Assembly (NCBI RefSeq): GCF_001282625.1 | Contig: NZ_CTEJ01000001.1 | Span: forward strand, 744,001 to 808,000 | Direction of reading: 5' to 3' | Source: Lascolabacillus massiliensis | Lineage (GTDB): Bacteria; Bacteroidota; Bacteroidia; Bacteroidales; Dysgonomonadaceae | DNA: 64,000 bases | Part shown: positions 8,654 to 17,971 of the stretch, one piece after another | Position numbering within the stretch: the stretch's first letter is position 1 | Layout: each line of letters starts with the position of its first letter | The notes under the pieces: model-generated | Seen by the model: the letters and a program-made list of their open reading frames with translations, nothing else | Databases searched by the model: none | Told to the model about the DNA's origin: nothing | Position numbers and translations under genes: made by a program

Positions 8654-10165
8654 ATGATTCAAAGAATAGCACGATCGATACTAAACTCTTATTACAAACC
8701 TGTGGAAAGTTTCTTGGAGAATCCACTAGACACACAGCTGCGAACACTACAATATCTTTTGGAACATGGTCAGAACACTCTTTATGGAAAAAAAATGGGT
8801 TTCGCTAATATTAAAAACTACAGTGGGTTTAATAAGAATGTGCCTGTAATATCATATGAAGAGTTAAGACCATATCTGAATAAAATAATCGTAGATAAAA
8901 AAGAGAATGTACTTTGGGACACACCGGTAAAGTGGTTCGCGATGTCTTCAGGTACAACTGAAGATAAAAGTAAATATATCCCTGTAACTAAAGAGTCTCT
9001 TTATAATGGGAATTATCGTGCAGGTTACCATATGCTTGGAACTTACGCAGTTCATCATCCAGAAACGACATTTGTTTTGGGAAAAACATTGGTGATGGGG
9101 GGTAGTCAGCAGGTTAATATGATAGGTGATAGTATATATACTGGGGATATTTCTGCTATTCTGATGAAGAATCTTCCAAGAGCTGTAAAAAAAAGAAGGA
9201 CACCCGAAGAGATTGCCCTGCTTCCTGATTGGGAGGAGAAGCTGGAAAAGCTTGCAGAATATTCAAAAAAAACTGATATACGTGCTCTCATTGGTGTGCC
9301 TTCGTGGATGCTTGTTTTATTAAAAAAGATTGTTGAAGAAACTGGTAGATCCATCACCGATATATGGCCAAATATTGAAGTGTTTTTTCACGGAGGGGTG
9401 AGTTTTATTCCATTCAGATCTCAGTTTAATAAACTTATCCCATCTGATAAAATGAATTACTGGGAAACCTATAATGCATCAGAAGGTTTTTTTGGTGTTC
9501 AGTTTACACCTGAATCGAGTGATATGCTGCTTATTTTGGATAATGAAGTGTATTATGAATTTATTCCTGTTGAAGAGTGGGATAAAGAAAATCCTCAGAC
9601 TGTTCCATTAGAAGGAGTTGAAATTGGAAGGCAGTATGCAATGGTAATTTCTACAAGTGGAGGTCTTTGGCGTTATAAGATTGGAGATACAGTACAATTT
9701 TCATCAATCAACCCCTATCTCTTCAGACTAACAGGACGTACAAAACAGTTCATAAATGCATTTGGGGAAGAATTGATTGTGGACAATGCAGATAAGGCAA
9801 TTGAAGAAGCTTGTCTTAAGACAGGAGCAAAAGTTAATGAATATACTGCTGCACCGGTATATTTTTCGGAAAGTCATAATGGTGCTCATGAGTGGTTAAT
9901 CGAGTTTGAAACTGAGCCGAATGATTTGAAGGAATTCACATTGTTGCTGGATGAGAGCCTTAAAAAGCTTAATTCAGACTATGAAGCTAAACGTTCTTAT
10001 AATCTATCATTAAATATCCCTGTTGTCAGATCATTAGAGAAAGGTGTCTTCTATAGCTGGATGAAACAAAGGGAGAAAATTGGAGGTCAGAACAAAGTTC
10101 CCAAGCTGTCAAATGACCGTAGATATATAGATAGTATATTAGATTTTGTATCAAAAAAATCCTAA
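8654..10165 (+). CDS. GH3 auxin-responsive promoter family protein (acyl-adenylating fold)
   Basis: A 503-residue cytoplasmic protein of the GH3 family, part of the ANL adenylating-enzyme superfamily. The P-loop-like SSGTTEDKSKYIP (residues 98-110), the YNASEGFFG motif (about 275-283) and the YKIGD block near 352-356 are visible. Plant members join amino acids to jasmonate or auxin; the bacterial substrates are not established, so amide or thioester formation on an unknown carboxylate is the most that can be said. A -7 box TACCTTTG sits at 8624-8631 with TTTC 20 nt upstream. It appears to be monocistronic. Confidence 0.85.
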   Translation: MIQRIARSILNSYYKPVESFLENPLDTQLRTLQYLLEHGQNTLYGKKMGFANIKNYSGFNKNVPVISYEELRPYLNKIIVDKKENVLWDTPVKWFAMSSGTTEDKSKYIPVTKESLYNGNYRAGYHMLGTYAVHHPETTFVLGKTLVMGGSQQVNMIGDSIYTGDISAILMKNLPRAVKKRRTPEEIALLPDWEEKLEKLAEYSKKTDIRALIGVPSWMLVLLKKIVEETGRSITDIWPNIEVFFHGGVSFIPFRSQFNKLIPSDKMNYWETYNASEGFFGVQFTPESSDMLLILDNEVYYEFIPVEEWDKENPQTVPLEGVEIGRQYAMVISTSGGLWRYKIGDTVQFSSINPYLFRLTGRTKQFINAFGEELIVDNADKAIEEACLKTGAKVNEYTAAPVYFSESHNGAHEWLIEFETEPNDLKEFTLLLDESLKKLNSDYEAKRSYNLSLNIPVVRSLEKGVFYSWMKQREKIGGQNKVPKLSNDRRYIDSILDFVSKKS

Positions 10166-10245
10166 AATAGAATAAAATAGGATTAAGATACCTTTAAATG
10201 AGAAAGATTAAGTAAATTTGCGAACTTAAACCGACTTGTAACAAG

Positions 10246-11061
10246 ATGAAACTTAAACTTATCTTTTTTTTGATGTTCGCTATTGCCCTCGGTTCGTGCA
10301 GCGAGTACAATAAAATTTTGAAAAGTACCGATAGGGATTTGAAGTATAGCTATGCTAAAAAATATTTCGAAGAGGGTAAGTATAGTCGTAGTGTAACACT
10401 GCTTGAAGAGCTTGTTGCTTTTATGAAAGGTACTGCACAAGCTGAAGAATCGTTGTATTTGTTAGCACAGAGTCATTATAACTCAAGAGACTATTTTTCG
10501 GCAACTGAAGTTTTTACTACTTACTACAACACATATCCAAATGGTGAATATGCCGAAGCTGCTTTGTTTTATTCAGCCTACGGGATGTATCTCGACTCTC
10601 CTGACGCTAGATTAGATCAAACAAAGACATACAAAGCAATTGCAGAGTTTCAGAAATATATAGAAAGATATCCTCAGACAGAACGTGCTGAGCAAGCAAA
10701 GAATTATCTGTTTGAATTACAGGAGAAACTGGCTTATAAAGAACTACTTGCTGCTCAGTTGTATTTGAACCTTGGTAATTATATGGGTAATAACTATGAA
10801 TCAGCAGTTATTACTGCCAGGGAAGCAATGAAAAGCTATCCATTTTCAATATATATGGAGGAGTATCAGATTACAATACTGCGTGCAAGGTATGAATTCG
10901 CACAGAGAAGTACATTGCAGGCACAACCTGAACGTTATCGAATGGTTGTTGATGAGTATTTTAACTATACCAATACATTCCCAAATGGAAAGTATATAGC
11001 TGAAGCCGAAGAATATTATAAAGAAGCACAAAGCAAAATAGATGTTTTGCCTACAACTTGA
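10246..11061 (+). CDS. bamD: Outer membrane assembly lipoprotein BamD
   Basis: A 271-residue lipoprotein with a type II signal and lipobox ending at C18 (ALGSC). The body consists of TPR-like helical repeats (about residues 30-240), matching BamD/YfiO, the essential partner of BamA in inserting beta-barrels into the outer membrane. It begins a unit with rpoZ (26-bp gap) and a DUF4293 gene, an order I know from other Bacteroidales. A -7 box TAAATTTG is at 10213-10220. Length is normal for the family. Confidence 0.93.
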   Translation: MKLKLIFFLMFAIALGSCSEYNKILKSTDRDLKYSYAKKYFEEGKYSRSVTLLEELVAFMKGTAQAEESLYLLAQSHYNSRDYFSATEVFTTYYNTYPNGEYAEAALFYSAYGMYLDSPDARLDQTKTYKAIAEFQKYIERYPQTERAEQAKNYLFELQEKLAYKELLAAQLYLNLGNYMGNNYESAVITAREAMKSYPFSIYMEEYQITILRARYEFAQRSTLQAQPERYRMVVDEYFNYTNTFPNGKYIAEAEEYYKEAQSKIDVLPTT

Positions 11062-11087
11062 TTTTAAATTAACATTCAATATAAAAT

Positions 11088-11420
11088 ATGGATTACAGAA
11101 AAATAGCCGCAAGCTCAAATACAGAAACCCGTGACGTAATGAAATTGTCAGAACCGGTTGGAAATGTTTATGAGATGGTTAGAATTATTGGTAAAAGAGC
11201 TAATCAGATTAGCATAGATATGAAACAGGATCTTGATTCAAAACTTCAGGAGTTTGCTTCATATAGTGATAATTTGGAAGAGGTTTTTGAAAACCACGAA
11301 CAGATTGAGATATCCAAATTCTACGAAAAACTCCCTAAACCTTCATTGCTTGCAATTGAAGAGTGGAAAGAGAACGAAATTTATTATCGTAACCCTTCGA
11401 AAGAAAAAGATTTGTTCTGA
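11088..11420 (+). CDS. rpoZ: DNA-directed RNA polymerase omega subunit, Bacteroidetes type
   Basis: A 110-residue protein with the omega core: an acidic/polar N-terminus, then EPVGNVYEMVRIIGKRANQI (about residues 23-42) and downstream helices. Omega helps fold and stabilise the beta' subunit. Bacteroidetes versions are longer and diverge from the proteobacterial RpoZ, so they are often left as hypothetical; the placement between bamD and a DUF4293 gene supports the call. It lies 3 bases before the next start, so the two are co-transcribed and probably co-translated. Confidence 0.82.
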   Translation: MDYRKIAASSNTETRDVMKLSEPVGNVYEMVRIIGKRANQISIDMKQDLDSKLQEFASYSDNLEEVFENHEQIEISKFYEKLPKPSLLAIEEWKENEIYYRNPSKEKDLF

Positions 11421-11423
11421 AAT

Positions 11424-11882
11424 ATGTTTCAACGTATTCAAACAATTTTCCTGGTTCTGGCAGCTGCAGCAATGCTGATTGCATCTTCAACTCCATTAGC
11501 AACCTTTAATTATAATTATAGTGAAGAGGTTGTTTTCGAGTCTATGGGTATTTACCTGAATGGAACATTAAATGACTCCACATGGGGTCTGTTTGCTATC
11601 AGTATAGGTAGTTCAGTGCTGGCTTTAATTACTATCTTTTTATACAAAAAGAGAATGTTGCAGATAAGACTATCCATTTTCAATCTTGTATTGATGATTG
11701 GATTCTATCTGTTTTTTGGATTTATTTTCTACAAAGTATATTCAGTAGAAGAGCTCCTTTTTAATAAAATTGGTGTTGGTTTAATAATGCCTTTAATAGC
11801 CATCATCCTAACAATTTTGGCAATAAGGAGAATAGGTTCGGATGAGGCTTTAGTGCAGTCTTTAAACCGGTTGAGAGGCTAA
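11424..11882 (+). CDS. DUF4293 family integral membrane protein
   Basis: A 152-residue protein with four predicted transmembrane helices (about residues 5-24, 53-75, 84-104 and 115-135) and an extracytoplasmic loop between helices 1 and 2. It belongs to DUF4293, a Bacteroidetes family of unknown function usually found directly after rpoZ. The stop overlaps the stop of the convergent M48 gene by 4 bases (11879-11882), so the two transcripts must terminate inside each other's coding region. Confidence 0.8.
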   Translation: MFQRIQTIFLVLAAAAMLIASSTPLATFNYNYSEEVVFESMGIYLNGTLNDSTWGLFAISIGSSVLALITIFLYKKRMLQIRLSIFNLVLMIGFYLFFGFIFYKVYSVEELLFNKIGVGLIMPLIAIILTILAIRRIGSDEALVQSLNRLRG

Positions 11883-12793
11883 AACGTCCACTCTTCGGAT
11901 GTTCTGGCTTTATTTGTTTCTACAGGTACTGGAGCTTTAGTTTTAATTGGTTCGGTTGTTTCATTTTGAACTCCCGAACCTTTGTAGTATTGTAGCGCAG
12001 TAGGCATAATTGCTGTAAGTCGTTCAATTCTTCTGCTATCTGCAGGATGTGTACTTAATACTTCGGGTACTCCCGCACCTCCTGATGCTTGAGCCATTCT
12101 TTCCCAAAAGGGTATTGCCACTCTTGGGTCGTATCCTGCAATAGCCATAATTATTACACCTATTTCATCAGATTCGAGTTCTTGTTTTCGTGCATAAGGC
12201 ATCATTACTCCATATTGAGCACCAAGACCAAACACTGTAGAAGCGATTTGTCGAGTTGACTCTGAATTTCCAAGGAGTCCACCTGCAATTGCACCCCCAT
12301 ACTGTAAAGCAACCTGTTGACTTATTCGTTCATTAGAGTGCTGAGCAATAACATGTGCAATTTCGTGACCAATAACGACAGCTAAAGCTTCTTCCGTTTG
12401 TGTGACAGGCAATAATCCTGTGTATACAACAACTTTGCCACCGGGCATTGCAAAAGCATTTACACTCTTGTCGGCTACCAGATTGAATTCCCAGGCATAA
12501 TTTTTTAGTTCAGATTCATAACCATTGCTTTTATAAAAAGTTTCAACGGCTTTAGCTATCCTGTTACCAACACGGTTTACCATTTGTGCCGATGCTGTGC
12601 CACGTTCTACAGGAGCAGTACGCATAAATTCCTGGTACTGTTGCAGACTAAGTGCAATGACCTCGTCATTTGAAACCAACTGTAACTGCCTTCTGCCTGT
12701 AAATGGTACACTTCCACATGATATTATAAATGAAACTGCAAAAAATATCAGTGATGTTTTAATTAATGACTTTGGTATTCTAATTTTTCCCAT
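11879..12793 (-). CDS. M48 family zinc metalloprotease lipoprotein
   Basis: A 304-residue lipoprotein with lipobox Cys26 (FIISCGS) after a membrane-targeting signal. The zinc motif HEIAH is at residues 143-147 within GHEIAHVIAQH, and a downstream ELESDEIG block supplies the third ligand. This architecture matches periplasmic, outer-membrane-anchored LoiP/YcaL- or BepA-like proteases that degrade misfolded outer-membrane proteins; no TPR repeats are seen, so LoiP-like is the nearer match. A possible minus-strand -7 box (TATTTTTG, 12903-12896) lies upstream. Confidence 0.88.
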   Translation of the reverse strand: MGKIRIPKSLIKTSLIFFAVSFIISCGSVPFTGRRQLQLVSNDEVIALSLQQYQEFMRTAPVERGTASAQMVNRVGNRIAKAVETFYKSNGYESELKNYAWEFNLVADKSVNAFAMPGGKVVVYTGLLPVTQTEEALAVVIGHEIAHVIAQHSNERISQQVALQYGGAIAGGLLGNSESTRQIASTVFGLGAQYGVMMPYARKQELESDEIGVIIMAIAGYDPRVAIPFWERMAQASGGAGVPEVLSTHPADSRRIERLTAIMPTALQYYKGSGVQNETTEPIKTKAPVPVETNKARTSEEWTF

Positions 12794-13105
12794 AGCTATG
12801 CTGTTTAGTTAATTCTTTGGTCTGTTTATTATTTAAGAAATTGATATCTCTTATTATACAACAATAATGAAAGCTTTCTTCCTTTAATTATGAAGCAAAA
12901 ATAATTAAAATTGTGAAAGTTGTGATTGCAGTTGTCGAAATATCAGTTCAAATGTAGCATTTATCAACTTATTTGATAATTTAATCAATTTTGAAATTAA
13001 CCCATTTTTTCATATCTTTGAGCAGTTTTAAGCAAATAATTTACACCAAAAAAACTATGTGTACTTCCTTTTCAGGGAGTAAATATCTGTTTATTTAATT
13101 GACAT
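12794..13105. other. 312-bp divergent intergenic region (M48 gene / parC)
   Basis: This is the only gap above 300 bases. It holds the parC promoter at 12990-13020, a 7-bp inverted repeat TTATCAA-CTTAT-TTGATAA at 12961-12979 just upstream of that promoter, and a possible minus-strand -7 box at 12896-12903 for the M48 gene. No small ORF, tRNA or convincing hairpin terminator was seen. Confidence 0.6.
12990..13020 (+). promoter_or_regulatory. Bacteroidetes-type promoter for parC operon
   Basis: TTTG (12990-12993), a 19-nt spacer and TATCTTTG (13013-13020) form a full consensus promoter. The leader to the parC ATG at 13106 is about 80 nt, and includes a short GTACTTCCTTTTCAGGGAGTA-like imperfect inverted repeat near 13060-13080 whose role is unknown. 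Confidence 0.72.
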
Positions 13106-15841
13106 ATGTCTTCTAAAAAGATTAACAACGACGATATTATAGAAAATAATGACGACCTGCAGAACAATGAAGATGTAAACTTGCAGGATGATGAATTAGA
13201 GATAAGTTTTTCCTCAGGGGTCGGTACAAATTCGAGAGTGCCTGTAAGGTTGGGCGAAGACAGTACTCTAAACTTATCAAAGATGTATCAGAATTGGTTT
13301 CTGGACTACGCTTCGTATGTAATACTCGAGCGTGCTGTTCCACATATCTCAGATGGTTTGAAACCGGTTCAGCGTCGTATTTTGCATTCAATGAAGCGCA
13401 TAGAAGACGGTCGTTTTAATAAAGTTGCCAACATTATTGGTAATACGATGCAGTTTCATCCACATGGTGATGCATCTATTGGTGATGCATTAGTGCAGTT
13501 GGGGCAAAAGGATCTGTTAGTAGACATTCAGGGTAACTGGGGAAATATACTTACCGGGGATAGTGCTGCAGCACCTCGTTATATTGAAGCTCGTTTATCC
13601 AAATTTGCACTGGAAGTTTTATTTAACCCTAAGACTACTCAATGGAAACCATCATATGATGGCAGGAATAAAGAACCGATTACTCTTCCGGCGAAATTTC
13701 CACTTCTTCTTGCGCAAGGAGCCGAAGGTATTGCCGTAGGTCTTTCTTCAAGAATTTTACCACACAACTTTAATGAGCTTTGTGATGCTTCAGTTGCTTA
13801 CCTGCAAGGTAAGTCATTTAAGCTCTATCCTGATTTCCAAACTGGGGGGTATATTGATGTGGAGAAATATAACGATGGTGAGCGTGGAGGTAGTGTGAAG
13901 GTGCGTACAACAATTACTAAGCTGGATAGTAAGACTCTGGTAATTAAAGATGTACCATATGGAAGAACTACTTCAGGACTGGTAGACTCAATACTTAAAG
14001 CTAATGAAAAGGGAAAAATAAAAATAAGGAGAGTAGATGATATAACCGCACAGGAAGTAGAAATACATGTACAGTTGGCACCAGGTGTATCATCGGATAA
14101 GACTATAGATGCATTGTATGCATTTACTGATTGCGAAATAAGTATATCTCCTAACTGTTGTGTTATCGATAATGATAAACCACATTTTCTTACTGTAAGC
14201 GATGTGTTGATTGCATCGGTAAACAGAACTAAAGATCTGTTAAAGCTGGAACTGGAGATTGAAAGAGGTGAGAAGCAGGAAGCCCATCTTTTTGCATCAC
14301 TCGAAAAAATATTTATAGAAGAGCGTATATATAAGGATAAAGAGTTTGAAAACGCTAAAGATATGGATATAGCTATTGCTCATATCGATAAACGTTTAGA
14401 ACCCTATAAACCATCATTTATAAGAGAAATAAATCGTGATGATATCCATAAGCTTATGGAGATTAAAATGGCAAGAATTCTGAAGTTTAATGCAAGTAAA
14501 TCTGATGAACTTATTGCCAGACTTCTTGAAGAAATAGAAGAAATTAATCATAATCTGAACAATTTGGTTGATTATACTATTTCATGGTACCTTATGCTTA
14601 AAGAGCGCTATGGGAAGAATTTCCCACGCAAGACTGAGATTAGGAGCTTCGAAAACATTGAGGCTGTTAAAGTAGCTGAAGCAAACGAGAAACTATATAT
14701 AAACAGAGAAGAGGGCTTTATAGGCACAGGTCTTAAAAAGGATGAATTTGTTTGTAATTGCTCTGATATAGATGACATTATTGTATTTTTCAAAGATGGA
14801 AAATATAAAGTGGTTAAAGTGAGCGATAAAATGTTTGTTGGTAAAGGAATACTTTATGCAAATGTTTTTAAAAAGAACGACAAAAGAACTATCTATAATG
14901 TAGTTTATCGAGATGGCAGGACATCACCTCATTATATTAAAAGGTTTGCTGTCACAGGTGTTACAAGAGATAAAGAATATGATTTGACTAAAGGTAAACC
15001 TGGCTCAAGAATTGCATATTTCAGTGCTAATCCAAATGGAGAAGCTGAAACCATTAGAGTGATTTTAAAACCAAAACCAAGACTTCGTATTCTTCAATTT
15101 GAAAAAGATTTTAGTGAAATAGAAATCAGGGGTAGGGGTACAATTGGAAATATTCTTACCAAGGCTGATGTACATCGAATTCAATTAAAACAGAAAGGCC
15201 TATCAACATTAGGGGGAAGAAAAGTCTGGTATGATCCGGATGTCTTTAGACTCAATTATGAAGGTGGAGGAAAATATCTGGGAGAATTCCAGGGTGATGA
15301 TATGATTTTAGTAGTCACAAAAAGTGGAGATTTCTATAAATGTAACTTTGATCTTTCTAATCACTTTCCTGATGACGTACTAATTGTGGAGAAATTTGAT
15401 GAACATAAAGTGTGGACTGCTGCGCTATATGATGCAGATCAGGGATATGCCTATCTCAAGCGTTTTACAATGGATGCAACTGAGAAACCACTCAACTTTA
15501 TGGGTGAAAATAGTGAATCACGCTTATTTTTGCTGACAGATGTAGTTTATCCAAGAGTAAAAGCTATCTTTGGAGGCAATGATAGCTTCCGTGAACCAAT
15601 CGAATTGGATGCTGAAGAGTTTATAGGTGAAAAAAGTTATAAAGCGAAAGGTAAGAGAATATCAAATTTTGAGGTAGAAACTGTAATTGAATTGGAGCCT
15701 GTAAGATTCCCGGAACCAGTAAATAAAGAAAGCTCTACTAAGGTGGAGATAGATGAAGAGGGAAGTGAAAATGGCAATGAGAATATATCAGACTCTGATT
15801 TGAGAGATGAAATTTCTGGTCAGATGAAGCTATTTGATTAA
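13106..15841 (+). CDS. parC: DNA topoisomerase IV subunit A
   Basis: A 911-residue type IIA topoisomerase A subunit. Motifs include LKPVQRRILHSM (about residues 85-96), HPHGD (118-122), the catalytic Tyr159 in AAAPRYIE, and GAEGIAVGLSS about 50 residues further on. The C-terminal half is a degenerate beta-pinwheel, and the canonical GyrA box (QRRGGKG) was not found, which favours ParC over GyrA. The N-terminal 50 residues are an acidic extension and the tail is acidic too. The residue equivalent to the quinolone-contact Ser of GyrA/ParC is Ala123. It heads a probable operon running to 20557; parE is not in this window. Confidence 0.9.
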   Translation: MSSKKINNDDIIENNDDLQNNEDVNLQDDELEISFSSGVGTNSRVPVRLGEDSTLNLSKMYQNWFLDYASYVILERAVPHISDGLKPVQRRILHSMKRIEDGRFNKVANIIGNTMQFHPHGDASIGDALVQLGQKDLLVDIQGNWGNILTGDSAAAPRYIEARLSKFALEVLFNPKTTQWKPSYDGRNKEPITLPAKFPLLLAQGAEGIAVGLSSRILPHNFNELCDASVAYLQGKSFKLYPDFQTGGYIDVEKYNDGERGGSVKVRTTITKLDSKTLVIKDVPYGRTTSGLVDSILKANEKGKIKIRRVDDITAQEVEIHVQLAPGVSSDKTIDALYAFTDCEISISPNCCVIDNDKPHFLTVSDVLIASVNRTKDLLKLELEIERGEKQEAHLFASLEKIFIEERIYKDKEFENAKDMDIAIAHIDKRLEPYKPSFIREINRDDIHKLMEIKMARILKFNASKSDELIARLLEEIEEINHNLNNLVDYTISWYLMLKERYGKNFPRKTEIRSFENIEAVKVAEANEKLYINREEGFIGTGLKKDEFVCNCSDIDDIIVFFKDGKYKVVKVSDKMFVGKGILYANVFKKNDKRTIYNVVYRDGRTSPHYIKRFAVTGVTRDKEYDLTKGKPGSRIAYFSANPNGEAETIRVILKPKPRLRILQFEKDFSEIEIRGRGTIGNILTKADVHRIQLKQKGLSTLGGRKVWYDPDVFRLNYEGGGKYLGEFQGDDMILVVTKSGDFYKCNFDLSNHFPDDVLIVEKFDEHKVWTAALYDADQGYAYLKRFTMDATEKPLNFMGENSESRLFLLTDVVYPRVKAIFGGNDSFREPIELDAEEFIGEKSYKAKGKRISNFEVETVIELEPVRFPEPVNKESSTKVEIDEEGSENGNENISDSDLRDEISGQMKLFD

Positions 15842-15877
15842 TGGTTTGAAACCACAAATATGTAACAAATATATTAG

Positions 15878-16717
15878 ATGAAAAGGATTCCTTTTTTAGT
15901 TTTTATTTGGTTTAGCTTAAGTTGTCTGCTATTTTCTCAGGAGTCCACTCAGCAATCAGTTATTCCTGTTAATCAATCTACACTTATAGGTATAGGAAAA
16001 GCATATTTAGAAGACAGCTATCTTTCTCCAATAAAATATGAAGGAATTGCAATTTCACTATTACATGATCGTATCAAAGCATCTAGGAAATATGGAAGTA
16101 ATATTTTAATTCAGAATCAGTTTCGAATTCAAACAGCAATCACAAAAAACCCTACTCTTTCTTCTTCAGAATATTGGGGTAATCTAAATTATAATTTAAA
16201 TATATTTTATCCACTAATTGATTCAGGGAAATTGCGTCTGTATGGTGGTGGAGGAACTGAAGCACTGTTCGGCGGTATTTATAACGTAAGAAACACAAAC
16301 AATCCAGGCTCACTCAAAACATATGTCAATTTAAATTTATCTTCTATGGTGTTATACAAATTGCGTAATCTAAGTCTAAGATGGCAGTTATCGACACCTT
16401 TTGCAGGAATGTTTTTTTCTCCTGAATATGGACATTCTTACTACGAAATATTTACACTAGGAAATGATAAAGGAACGGTGCATTTTGGTTCGTTTCATAA
16501 TCAGTTGGCACTGAGAAGCTATTTTACAGTTGATATTCCGTTTAAAAATTTAACAATCCGCACAGGTTATCTGTGGGATTATTATGCTACTGATGTTAAT
16601 GAGCTTATTACCAGGACTAATGCTCATCAGTTTATGTTAGGTCTTGCATTTGAATCTCTCTATGTGGGTGGTAAAAGGGCTCAAGATAAAAGTATAATAA
16701 AGAGTGTTTACTATTAG
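15878..16717 (+). CDS. DUF3316-like outer-membrane beta-barrel protein
   Basis: A 279-residue protein with an N-terminal signal peptide (about residues 1-20). The mature part has alternating hydrophobic/aromatic strands (RLYGGGGTEALFGGIY, LSLRWQLSTPFAGMFF, NLTIRTGYLWDYY), which suggests a small outer-membrane barrel. The sequence resembles DUF3316, a Bacteroidetes family of unknown function. It follows parC by 36 bases and precedes the aminotransferase by 18 bases, so it is probably in the same transcript, but there is no functional link I can name. Confidence 0.65.
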   Translation: MKRIPFLVFIWFSLSCLLFSQESTQQSVIPVNQSTLIGIGKAYLEDSYLSPIKYEGIAISLLHDRIKASRKYGSNILIQNQFRIQTAITKNPTLSSSEYWGNLNYNLNIFYPLIDSGKLRLYGGGGTEALFGGIYNVRNTNNPGSLKTYVNLNLSSMVLYKLRNLSLRWQLSTPFAGMFFSPEYGHSYYEIFTLGNDKGTVHFGSFHNQLALRSYFTVDIPFKNLTIRTGYLWDYYATDVNELITRTNAHQFMLGLAFESLYVGGKRAQDKSIIKSVYY

Positions 16718-16735
16718 ATAATTGTTTTTATTGGT

Positions 16736-17908
16736 ATGAAATACAATTTTGACGAGATAATTGACAGGTCAAATACAGAAAGTTCAAAACTTGAGAATTT
16801 AAAGTCGCTTTTCGGACGTGAAGATCTTATTCCACTGTGGGTTGCCGATATGGACTTTAAATCTCCACCTGCAATCACCAAAGCTCTTATGAAAAGAGTG
16901 GAGCATGGGTTATTTGGTTATACAATTCAATCAGAATCATACTTCAATTCAATAATAAATTGGCTTGAAAGAAGACATGGATGGAGTGTTGAAAAAGATG
17001 ATATTACATATATCCCCGGAGTTGTAAAAGGTTTAGCTTTTGCAATAGATGAATTCACGGATAAAGGAGATAATATCATTATACAGCCTCCTGTGTATCA
17101 CCCTTTCAGGATTGTGAGTAGCTCTTTAGGGCGAAATGTGGTTAATAATCCGTTAATAAAGTATAACGGTCAATATAGAATGGATTTTGAAGGACTACGC
17201 AAGATTGCATCTGAAAAAGAGTGTAAGATGCTTATACTTTGTAATCCTCACAATCCTGCCGGGAGAGTATGGACTCATGATGAACTAGCAGAACTTGCGG
17301 AAATTTGTTACGATAACAATATTCTGGTTATTTCAGATGAGATACACTCTGATTTGGCACTTCCAGGATATAAACATATACCTTTTGCAACAGTGTCTGA
17401 TAAGGCAAATAATAACTCTATCACCCTAATGGCTCCAAGCAAAACTTTTAATATTGCCGGGATAGTAAGCTCATTTTCAGTTATCACAAATGAAGAAATC
17501 AGAGAAAAATTTTTAAGCTATATAAAGCCAAGATGCTTGGACGAGGGAACATTATTTGCATATACGGCTACCCGTGCAGCTTATGATGAGTGTGATGACT
17601 GGCTTGATGAGATGCTAACATATGTTCAGGGTAATGTTGATTTTGTTGATAGTTATTTGAAAAAAAACATTCCACAAATAAGAGCTATACTGCCAGAAGC
17701 ATCTTTTTTAGTTTGGCTTGACTGTTCTTCTTTGAAACTTTCACAGTCTGAACTTAAAAAACTATTTGTTAATGAGGCAGGACTTGCTCTTAATGATGGA
17801 ACAATTTTTGGTCCAGGAGGCGAGGGCTTTATGAGATTGAATGTTGGAACGTCAAAACAAGTACTTGAAAAAGCTCTCAATAATCTTAAAAACGCTGTTA
17901 ATAAATAA
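16736..17908 (+). CDS. PLP-dependent C-S lyase / aminotransferase, PatB/MalY family
   Basis: A 390-residue fold-type I PLP enzyme. The N-terminal LIPLWVADMDF (about residues 31-41) is a signature of the PatB/MalY group. The PLP lysine is K236 in MAPSKTFNIAG, with N173 and D201 of the cofactor site in NPHNPAGR and SDEIHSDL. Family members act as cystathionine beta-lyases or cysteine desulfhydrases, giving homocysteine or sulfide plus pyruvate. A methionine-pathway role would fit with metA elsewhere in the window, but substrate is not provable from sequence. It lies in the parC-aroC run. Confidence 0.85.
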   Translation: MKYNFDEIIDRSNTESSKLENLKSLFGREDLIPLWVADMDFKSPPAITKALMKRVEHGLFGYTIQSESYFNSIINWLERRHGWSVEKDDITYIPGVVKGLAFAIDEFTDKGDNIIIQPPVYHPFRIVSSSLGRNVVNNPLIKYNGQYRMDFEGLRKIASEKECKMLILCNPHNPAGRVWTHDELAELAEICYDNNILVISDEIHSDLALPGYKHIPFATVSDKANNNSITLMAPSKTFNIAGIVSSFSVITNEEIREKFLSYIKPRCLDEGTLFAYTATRAAYDECDDWLDEMLTYVQGNVDFVDSYLKKNIPQIRAILPEASFLVWLDCSSLKLSQSELKKLFVNEAGLALNDGTIFGPGGEGFMRLNVGTSKQVLEKALNNLKNAVNK

Positions 17909-17971
17909 ACTTCATTTATACTTGATTGTTAATATTCAAATCCAAATAAATAATTAAAAAAATAATAGACA

